Positions 42,095 through 47,695 of a DNA stretch of 47,695 nt are shown in pieces. Positions within the stretch are counted from its first letter, which is position 1. Each line of letters begins with the position of its first letter. The stretch lies in assembly GCA_900769665.1 (NCBI GenBank), contig CAAGHL010000009.1, positions 1-47,695 on the forward strand. Direction: 5' to 3'. The notes beneath the pieces are model-generated. The model did no database searches. It saw only the letters and a program-made list of their open reading frames with translations, and was not told the origin of the DNA. This DNA comes from Clostridia bacterium. Lineage in GTDB: Bacteria > Bacillota > Clostridia > Christensenellales > CAG-314. The translations under genes and the position numbers were made by a program.

Positions 42095-42676
42095 ATGTTT
42101 AAGGACAAAACGATCGGCGAATACTGTGATTTATTGGCAAGCAAGGCGGCTGTTCCCGGTGGCGGAAGCGCATTGCCAATGGTGGGCGCATATGCTTGCG
42201 CGCTGTGTGAAATGGCGGTAAACGTCACGCTGAACAAATACGGCGACGATTACGAATACATTGACGTGCTTGTTTCCAACCTCAAAGTGCTTGGCATGTG
42301 CCGTGCCAAACTGTACGCGTTGTCCGATGACGACAGCGTGGCTTTCGGCAATATCCTTTCGGCAATGCGTTTACCTAAGGACACCGAGGAGCAAATCGCT
42401 CACCGCAAAAGCGAGTTGCAAAAACAATATCACAAGTCGGCGTTGGTACCTCTCGAAGTAATGCAAGTGTGTCGTCGCGCCCTCGGTTGTATCGAAAAGT
42501 GCAAACCGTACATCTACAAGTACGTGGCAAGCGACGGCGTGATCGGGTTAGACTTGTTGCGCACTGTCATTCGCAACAGCGTGGAAAACGTAACGGCAAA
42601 TACGTCGCTTATTGTTGACGACAACCTACGCACTCGTCTCGACAATGAAGCGGAAAGTATAGTAAAAGGCATTTGA
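42095..42676 (+). CDS. Cyclodeaminase/cyclohydrolase family protein
   Basis: A 193-residue all-helical protein of the formiminotransferase-cyclodeaminase C-terminal family (PF04961). The signature AAVPGGGSALPMVGAYACALCEMAVNVT near residues 16-43 is clear, followed by the helices LYALSDDDSVAFGNILSAMRLP. Relatives deaminate 5-formimino-THF or hydrolyse methenyl-THF in one-carbon metabolism. As a stand-alone domain without the formiminotransferase half, it may be a methenyl-THF cyclohydrolase. An AAGGCGG ribosome site precedes ATG 42095. The small gene 12 bp downstream is probably co-transcribed. Confidence 0.9.
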   Translation: MFKDKTIGEYCDLLASKAAVPGGGSALPMVGAYACALCEMAVNVTLNKYGDDYEYIDVLVSNLKVLGMCRAKLYALSDDDSVAFGNILSAMRLPKDTEEQIAHRKSELQKQYHKSALVPLEVMQVCRRALGCIEKCKPYIYKYVASDGVIGLDLLRTVIRNSVENVTANTSLIVDDNLRTRLDNEAESIVKGI

Positions 42677-42688
42677 CGGCGGTGCACC

Positions 42689-42898
42689 ATGAGTAAATAC
42701 GACGCATTGTGGGCGTATGTGAGTAACAGCGGACAGCAAACGCTGACAATGACTTTCGCGCAAGTGGAGGAAGCTGCCGACGTTGCCATTGACCACTCCT
42801 TCCTTACATACAAAAAGGAACTTGTCGCCTACGGCTACACGGTAGGTAAAATATCGTTAAAACAAAAAGTCATAAGATTTGACAAAACGACTGAGTGA
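42689..42898 (+). CDS. Small conserved-looking protein of unknown function
   Basis: A 69-residue protein beginning MSKYDALWAYVSNSGQQTLTMTF. It continues with a helix FAQVEEAADVAIDHSFLTYKKEL and ends with basic strands (KISLKQKVIRFDK). The opening resembles the first half of DUF7662-like small domains (KYxxLWxYL..LTFxEIE), but I am not certain. It follows the cyclodeaminase gene by 12 bp with GGCGGTG as a weak ribosome site, and a terminator lies 130 bp downstream. It could act as a small DNA- or partner-binding module; no function is assigned. Confidence 0.6.
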   Translation: MSKYDALWAYVSNSGQQTLTMTFAQVEEAADVAIDHSFLTYKKELVAYGYTVGKISLKQKVIRFDKTTE

Positions 42899-43031
42899 AC
42901 GCTATCGGGCGGAATGTCATCGGCGGGAAACGACGGTAAATTGCTTGTTGACGGTAAGCGGAAGAAATGTCGTTTGCAATTGCCCTCCGATTAAACGGAA
43001 TTCAAAACAAATATCCATTTTTTAATTGGCG

Positions 43032-43071
43032 CAACGTAAGGTTTGACGAAAAAAGCCTTGCGTTGTTTTTT
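43032..43071 (+). terminator. Intrinsic terminator of the cyclodeaminase operon
   Basis: CAACGTAAGG (43032-43041) pairs with CCTTGCGTTG (43056-43065, one G-U), followed by TTTTTT. Confidence 0.78.
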
Positions 43072-43237
43072 ATGCAAGTATTGTCGTATGGTTCAGCCCG
43101 ATTGCCGCATAGGTTTATATAACGAACTACAAAGACGGTGTGTGACTCTCTTTGTTACGGTTGTGCGCGGCATAAATGCGAAGACTGACAATTAGTTAAA
43201 ATTTTTCAAAAAAAGTTTCAAAAAATGTGTAAAATGT

Positions 43238-43266
43238 TTGACAATGCGGGAATATAGTGGTATAGT
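43238..43266 (+). promoter_or_regulatory. Promoter of hrcA-grpE-dnaK
   Basis: TTGACA (43238-43243) and TATAGT (43261-43266) with a 17-bp spacer. The start site is expected near 43273, directly ahead of the CIRCE element. Confidence 0.8.
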
Positions 43267-43277
43267 ATGTTTAGAAA

Positions 43278-43304
43278 TTAGCAGTCGGGTGTTCAGAGTG
43301 CTAA
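43278..43304 (+). promoter_or_regulatory. CIRCE operator (HrcA-binding site)
   Basis: TTAGCAGTC, nine bases, then GAGTGCTAA. It differs from the CIRCE consensus TTAGCACTC-N9-GAGTGCTAA at one base of the left arm. It lies within the first transcribed bases, where HrcA binding blocks transcription at normal temperature. Confidence 0.92.
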
Positions 43305-43331
43305 CACTCGATAAGAAATTGTGACAGGGCG

Positions 43332-44372
43332 GTGACGAAAGTGCTATCCGACAGAAAACAAAAAATACTTTGTGCAGTGGTAGACAGCTACATCGACAGC
43401 GCCAATCCGATTAGTAGCAAGGAAATACAGGAAAAGTACCTTCCCGATTGTTCCTCGGCGACAATCCGCAACGAGTTGTCGGCGTTGGAAAGCATGGGTT
43501 ACCTCATCCAACCGCACGTTTCGGCAGGACGGGTACCGTCGGAAAGGGCATTTCGGTACTACGTCAACAGATTGATGTGCGACGAGCAACTGTCGCCCGA
43601 CGACGTGGACATCATCGACAAGATATTTGCCAAACGCCACCAAACGGTGGAGGAATTGATGCGAGCCGTCACCGAGGTTATTGCCGAAGTGACCGACTAC
43701 ACGTCCATTGCCGTCAAGGAAGACATGTCCGACACAATCACGGCGATTAGGTTGCTTGACCTACTAAACGGCAAGTTGCTTGTAGTGATTGTCACCGACA
43801 GCCGCGTGTTGAAGGACGGCATGGTGGATTTGCCCGACGACTTCACCGACGGTATGCTTACCCAAGCCGAACGTTGGCTAAACAAGATATTTGTAGGCAA
43901 GCATGTTTCGGAGTTTGTCAACTTCGATTACCCGTTTGCGTTGGTCAACGACGAGTTCCGTGACTTCAATGCGCTGTTTAAGAAGATAATCGACACGTTG
44001 AAGCGTGTGTCGTTGCAAAACGGCATGGACGTAACGATGAGCGGCGAAAACAACATCTTCCGCCACACGGAGTACGCCGAAAACACGCAAAACGCGCAAA
44101 AGTTCCTCAGCCAATTGGAACAAAAGGACAAGATCGCCGAGCTGTTTACCGACGACGGCGGACGTCCCGGTAGCGTGACCGTCAAGATAGGCACAAGCGA
44201 CAAAGCCATCGAGGGTTGCTCGGTAGTGACGACGCGCGTCAACCTTGGCGAAAACGTCAGCGGCAGTATCGGCGTCATAGGTCCGGTGCGTATGGACTAC
44301 AAAAAGGTGCTTGGCGTGCTGGAAAAGATAAGCCTAGTCATGATTGAATTGATAGGAGATAAAAACAAATAA
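43332..44372 (+). CDS. hrcA: Heat-inducible transcription repressor HrcA
   Basis: A 346-residue repressor of class I heat-shock genes that binds CIRCE and is kept active by GroEL. The N-terminal winged helix shows ISSKEIQEKYLPDCSSATIRNELSALESMGYL and HVSAGRVPSERAFRYYV, the family signature. The C-terminal part is the GAF-like HrcA domain (GSIGVIGPVRMDYKKVLGVLEKIS). The start is GTG 43332; a second GTG at 43341 is possible. It is the first gene behind its own CIRCE site, so it is autoregulated, and it overlaps grpE by 1 bp. Confidence 0.95.
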   Translation: MTKVLSDRKQKILCAVVDSYIDSANPISSKEIQEKYLPDCSSATIRNELSALESMGYLIQPHVSAGRVPSERAFRYYVNRLMCDEQLSPDDVDIIDKIFAKRHQTVEELMRAVTEVIAEVTDYTSIAVKEDMSDTITAIRLLDLLNGKLLVVIVTDSRVLKDGMVDLPDDFTDGMLTQAERWLNKIFVGKHVSEFVNFDYPFALVNDEFRDFNALFKKIIDTLKRVSLQNGMDVTMSGENNIFRHTEYAENTQNAQKFLSQLEQKDKIAELFTDDGGRPGSVTVKIGTSDKAIEGCSVVTTRVNLGENVSGSIGVIGPVRMDYKKVLGVLEKISLVMIELIGDKNK

Positions 44373-44959
44373 TGAGCAAGAAACATAACGAAACCAAACC
44401 TGCCGAAACGGCAACCGCCCCCACGGATGAACTTACCGTGGAGCAAGCCTTGACGGCGGAAAACGAAAGCTTGATTGCCGAAGTGGACAAGCTGACAGAG
44501 GAAAACAAAAAGCTTACCCAAAAGGTTGAGCGTTTGCAAAGCTCCGCCGACAAGTCGGACACCTACCTCAATCAGCTTGTGGCAATGAAAAACGATTTTG
44601 AAAGCTACAAACGCCGTATGAAGTTCAATGCGGAGCAATCCAAGCAAGAGGGCGTGTTGCATGTGGCGCAAAAGCTGATTGCGGTGGTGGACAACTTCGA
44701 GTTGGCAAGCAAACATCTTACCGACGACAATCTAAAAGCCTTTGAAATGATACACCAACAATTCCTCGGTATCCTTACGGAACTGGGCGTGACGGAAATC
44801 GACGTGATGGGCAAACCCTTTGATCCGACGACGATGAATGCGCTTGGAAAGCTCGAACGCGGCGAAGAAAACAAAGACGTCGTGGTTGAGGTGTACAAGA
44901 AAGGTTACGTATTCGGGGACAAAATCCTTAGATACGCAGATGTTCTTGTAGGGCAATAA
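44372..44959 (+). CDS. grpE: Nucleotide exchange factor GrpE
   Basis: A 195-residue co-chaperone that releases ADP from DnaK. A long N-terminal coiled coil (ENESLIAEVDKLTEENKKL) is followed by MKNDFESYKRRMKFNAEQ. The C-terminal beta domain contains the GrpE signature (EIDVMGKPFDPTTMNAL..VVVEVYKKGYVFGDKILRYADVLV). The ATG overlaps the hrcA TAA. The length is normal. Unlike most relatives, dnaK does not follow closely: 723 bp of repeats intervene. Confidence 0.96.
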   Translation: MSKKHNETKPAETATAPTDELTVEQALTAENESLIAEVDKLTEENKKLTQKVERLQSSADKSDTYLNQLVAMKNDFESYKRRMKFNAEQSKQEGVLHVAQKLIAVVDNFELASKHLTDDNLKAFEMIHQQFLGILTELGVTEIDVMGKPFDPTTMNALGKLERGEENKDVVVEVYKKGYVFGDKILRYADVLVGQ

Positions 44960-45682
44960 GGAGTAGAAGCGTGTCGGCGGTGGTGTTGTTGCCTCGTTGC
45001 GAGCGCAAATCGCCTCGCTATTGCTACGTTGCGAGCGCCTGATGCTCGCTTCCCGTCGGGTAATAAGGTTGATGTTGAGTAGTCTTCCCAGCCGTACCCT
45101 CGGTCAGATGTCGCTGTGTGGCAACAACTCGGCTCGTTGGTGTAAAAGGTCGGTGTAGTAGGAAAGTCGCTGTGTGGTAACAACGCCACCGCCGACAACA
45201 AAGCGAGTGACAGTATTGAACGAAAGGGCATTGCGGACAAGGGATTGTTGAGGAAACAAACAACTGGCAACAAATGATTGTTTACCTCAAACACTTCCTA
45301 AGGTTGCCCACCGAACAGCCCCGACCGCCCACCCCTCAAGGTCAAAGGACTTTATTGAGAGGTGGACGAGCAAAAATTGATTTGAAGTTCATGCTACTTC
45401 TATCCAAAACATTGGAAAGAGGAGCATGGGAGCCACCTAACGTGGACGAGTAGGGCATTTGCCAAATAGTTGTTCTACTCTTCGTATCTCTATCCAAAGT
45501 TTTTGGAGAGGGGTGCGGGGAGCCACCTAACGTGGACGAGTAGAAATTTGTCAAACACAATTTGAAATCCATGCTACCTTTACCCAAAGCTTTGGGAAGA
45601 GGGGCATGGGGAGAAACACTTTTCTCGAAAAGGTTTCTCCCCAATATAAAAAGTAAATTTATCTTAAAGGAGTGTAAATATT
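44960..45682 (+). repeat. Repeat array inserted between grpE and dnaK
   Basis: Three layers are visible. A family C copy (45021-45136) resembles 23551-23660. A CCCCGACCGCCCACCCCTCA block with downstream TCAAAGGACTT (45319-45357) matches 40132-40170. Finally, three palindromic units of about 40 bp (CATGC..CCAAA..TTGG..GCATG type) lie at 45391-45429, 45486-45517 and 45570-45608. The first two are each followed by GCCACCTAACGTGGACGAG (45431 and 45522). There is no coding frame of note and no obvious T-run terminator on the plus strand. Confidence 0.75.
45608..45642 (+). other. Long hairpin immediately upstream of dnaK
   Basis: GGGGAGAAAC (45608-45617) pairs perfectly with GTTTCTCCCC (45633-45642), and CTTTTC with GAAAAG inside, giving 16 bp with one bulged A. 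No T run follows on the plus strand, so it is more likely an mRNA processing or stability element than a terminator. The dnaK ribosome site lies about 25 nt further on. Confidence 0.6.
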
Positions 45683-47509
45683 ATGAGTAAAATTATTGGT
45701 ATCGACCTCGGTACAACAAACAGTTGCGTTGCAGTATTGGAAGGCGGCGAACCCGTCGTAATCACCAACGCGGAAGGTAACAGAACTACCCCGTCGGTAG
45801 TAGCATTTACCAAGGACGGCGAGCGTCTTGTCGGACAAGTAGCAAAGCGTCAAGCAGTTGTCAATGCGGATCGCACGGTGCTTAGCATCAAGCGTGAAAT
45901 GGGCACCAACTACACCGTTGACATTGACGGCAAAAAATATAGCCCGCAAGAAATTTCCGCAATCATTCTTAGCAAATTGAAGACCGATGCGGAAGCTTAC
46001 CTTGGCGAAAAGGTAACGCAAGCCGTAATCACCGTACCTGCCTACTTCAGTGACGCTCAACGTCAAGCAACCAAGGACGCAGGTAAGATTGCCGGCTTGG
46101 AAGTATTGCGTATCATCAACGAGCCTACGGCTGCCGCACTTGCTTACGGTCTTGACAAAGGCGAAAACAAAAACCAAAAGATTCTTATTTACGACCTCGG
46201 CGGCGGCACGTTCGACGTGTCCATCCTTGAAATCGGCGACGGCGTATTCGAAGTACTTGCAACCAACGGTAACAACCGTTTGGGCGGCGACGACATCGAC
46301 AAGATCATTATGGATTACCTTATTGAAGAGTTCAAGAAGACCAGCGGTATCGACCTCAGCGGCGACAAACAAGCTTTGCAACGTTTGAAGGAAGCTGCGG
46401 AAAAGGCAAAGATCGAGCTGTCCAGCACTTTGAAGACAACTGTTTCGTTGCCGTTCATTACCGCCGACGCTACCGGACCTAAACACCTTGAAGTGGAAAT
46501 CACTCGTGCTAAGTTTGAAAGCCTTATCGACGGTATCATCAAACAAACCATCGAACCCATGAAAAAGGCAATGGCGGACGCAGGCGTTACCAATAACGAC
46601 CTTAACCGTGTTATCCTTGTCGGCGGTTCTACACGTATCCCCGCAGTGGTGGAAGCCGTCAAGAAGTTTAGCGGCAAGGAACCCTACAAAGGAATCAACC
46701 CCGACGAATGTGTTGCTATCGGTGCGGCAATTCAAGGCGGCGTGCTTGGCGGCGAAGTCAAGGACGTATTGCTGTTGGACGTTACACCCCTTAGCCTCGG
46801 TATCGAAGTTTTGGGTGGCGTGATGGCAAAACTTATCGACCGTAACACAACCATCCCCACAAGCAAATCGCAAATTTTCAGCACGGCAGCCGACAACCAA
46901 ACCAGCGTTGATATTCACGTGTTGCAAGGCGAACGTGAAATGGCAGCCGACAACAAGACTTTGGGACGTTTCCAATTGACGGGTATCGCACCCGCTCCGC
47001 GTGGAATTCCGCAAATCGAAGTTAAGTTTGACATCGACGCAAACGGTATTGTACACGTAACCGCCAAAGACCTTGGCACGCAAAAGGAACAATCCGTTAC
47101 CATTACCTCCAGCACCAACCTGTCCGAAGCCGACATCGACAAGGCAGTCAAGGACGCTGAAAAGTACGCCGAGGAAGACAAGAAACGTCGTGAACACGTC
47201 GAAGCACACAACGGTCTTGACCAAATGCTTCTTAGCATCGAACAATTTGTACGCGAAAGCGGCGACAAGTTGGAAGCTGCCGACAAGGAACACCTCGAAG
47301 AAGAAGTCAAGAAGGGTAAGGAAGTGCTTGAAAAGGCCGACGCTACCACCGAGGAACTCAAAGCCGAAACCGATCGTATTGCTCAAAGCAGCGCAAGCAT
47401 TTTCCAAAAGTTCTACCAACAAGCGGCTGCTAACCAAGGCGGCAACACTGCGGAACAAGCCGACGGTAGTGAAGTGCACTATGATGTGCACGACGACGAG
47501 AACAAATAA
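45683..47509 (+). CDS. dnaK: Chaperone protein DnaK (Hsp70)
   Basis: A 608-residue Hsp70 that binds exposed hydrophobic peptide in the cytoplasm in an ATP-dependent cycle with GrpE and DnaJ. All three Hsp70 signatures are present: IGIDLGTTNSCVAV at the start, IYDLGGGTFDVSIL, and VILVGGSTRIPAVVEAVKK. The substrate domain carries VTPLSLGIEVLGGVM and the linker region is intact. AAAGGAG precedes ATG 45683. The end is VHDDENK rather than the EEVDK-like tail. No CIRCE lies directly upstream, so expression depends on read-through from hrcA-grpE or on a promoter hidden in the repeats. Confidence 0.98.
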   Translation: MSKIIGIDLGTTNSCVAVLEGGEPVVITNAEGNRTTPSVVAFTKDGERLVGQVAKRQAVVNADRTVLSIKREMGTNYTVDIDGKKYSPQEISAIILSKLKTDAEAYLGEKVTQAVITVPAYFSDAQRQATKDAGKIAGLEVLRIINEPTAAALAYGLDKGENKNQKILIYDLGGGTFDVSILEIGDGVFEVLATNGNNRLGGDDIDKIIMDYLIEEFKKTSGIDLSGDKQALQRLKEAAEKAKIELSSTLKTTVSLPFITADATGPKHLEVEITRAKFESLIDGIIKQTIEPMKKAMADAGVTNNDLNRVILVGGSTRIPAVVEAVKKFSGKEPYKGINPDECVAIGAAIQGGVLGGEVKDVLLLDVTPLSLGIEVLGGVMAKLIDRNTTIPTSKSQIFSTAADNQTSVDIHVLQGEREMAADNKTLGRFQLTGIAPAPRGIPQIEVKFDIDANGIVHVTAKDLGTQKEQSVTITSSTNLSEADIDKAVKDAEKYAEEDKKRREHVEAHNGLDQMLLSIEQFVRESGDKLEAADKEHLEEEVKKGKEVLEKADATTEELKAETDRIAQSSASIFQKFYQQAAANQGGNTAEQADGSEVHYDVHDDENK

Positions 47510-47538
47510 TAATACTTAAGTGGGACAACGGCGTAGGC

Positions 47539-47656
47539 TCCGACCACACGCGCGATGACGTGCGCACGCAGTCGAGCAAGGGCAGCTCTTTGTACTACCG
47601 CACGAAGACCACATCGCGGTCGGACTAACAAGGGTGCGGGCACGGGTCGTGCACCC
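47539..47656 (+). other. Structured G+C-rich sequence after dnaK
   Basis: TCCGACC (47539-47545) with CGCGATG (47551-47557) faces CATCGCGGTCGGA (47612-47624), and GGGTGC (47632-47637) faces GCACCC (47651-47656). No strong T run follows either stem. dnaJ, the usual next gene, has not begun by the window end. Confidence 0.4.
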
Positions 47657-47695
47657 ACTACAAATAAGCTTTTTACTTCACTAAGCTTGAGAATA

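Noticed and set aside
45383..45618. A CRISPR-like array
   Set aside because: The repeats are few, palindromic, unequal in length and separated by recurring rather than unique sequence; no cas gene is present.
45659..47491. A 610-codon open frame antisense to dnaK
   Set aside because: It mirrors the dnaK codon pattern, has no ribosome site and no protein-like motifs; dnaK on the other strand is certain.

Overview
The window looks like a chromosomal segment of an uncultured gut-type member of the Bacillota (Clostridia). The reasons are a CIRCE-controlled hrcA-grpE-dnaK cluster, a bacterial RNase P RNA, consensus TTGACA/TATAAT promoters with strong AAGGAGG ribosome sites, a DUF1858 redox protein, clostridial-style Lgt, GH3 and GPH-transporter proteins, and a GEMM-I riboswitch. 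Placement below class level cannot be made from the sequence alone. I see no phage genes, integrase, transposase or CRISPR array.

Left part (1-23 kb) is a cell-surface region. A partial gene end is followed by a 1233-residue exported protein made of 14 MBG/YDG-type repeats. Then comes a DXS-like thiamine-diphosphate enzyme on the minus strand, whose promoter carries a MerR-type operator, and a DUF4097 lipoprotein. The centrepiece is a four-gene operon (7.7-18.5 kb). It is preceded by a consensus promoter and a GEMM-I (cyclic dinucleotide) riboswitch whose P1 strand lies inside the 5' arm of an intrinsic terminator, so ligand should switch the operon on. It encodes two giant related secreted proteins (1935 and 1085 aa) and two smaller ones (262 and 291 aa). 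All four have SipW/TasA-like signal peptides and none has a sorting signal. I read this as a second-messenger-controlled extracellular matrix or adhesin system that I cannot match to a named one. Two small minus-strand genes follow. Next is a membrane-spanning regulator with two XRE helix-turn-helix domains inside the cell and InlB-type repeats plus a BspA-like leucine-rich domain outside.

Middle part (23-39.6 kb): a structured RNA of about 180 nt with its own -10 box, a block of dispersed repeats, and rnpB. Metabolic and housekeeping units follow: an ABC half-transporter, a tyrosine phosphatase, a DUF1858 protein, a PNPOx-like protein, an isochorismatase-family hydrolase, a membrane protein with a CPxCG motif, an lgt-CPBP protease pair, a GH3 glucosidase-GPH symporter operon, and a glycosyltransferase-UDP-galactopyranose mutase pair.

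Right part (39.6-47.7 kb): a 1.2 kb non-coding island of nested inverted repeats, an E2/CAT-fold protein with an altered active site, a cyclodeaminase-family protein with a small partner, and hrcA-grpE-dnaK. The stress operon is unusual because 720 bp of repeat arrays and a long hairpin separate grpE from dnaK. The same repeat families recur at 23.5-24.1, 39.8-40.7 and 45.0-45.6 kb.
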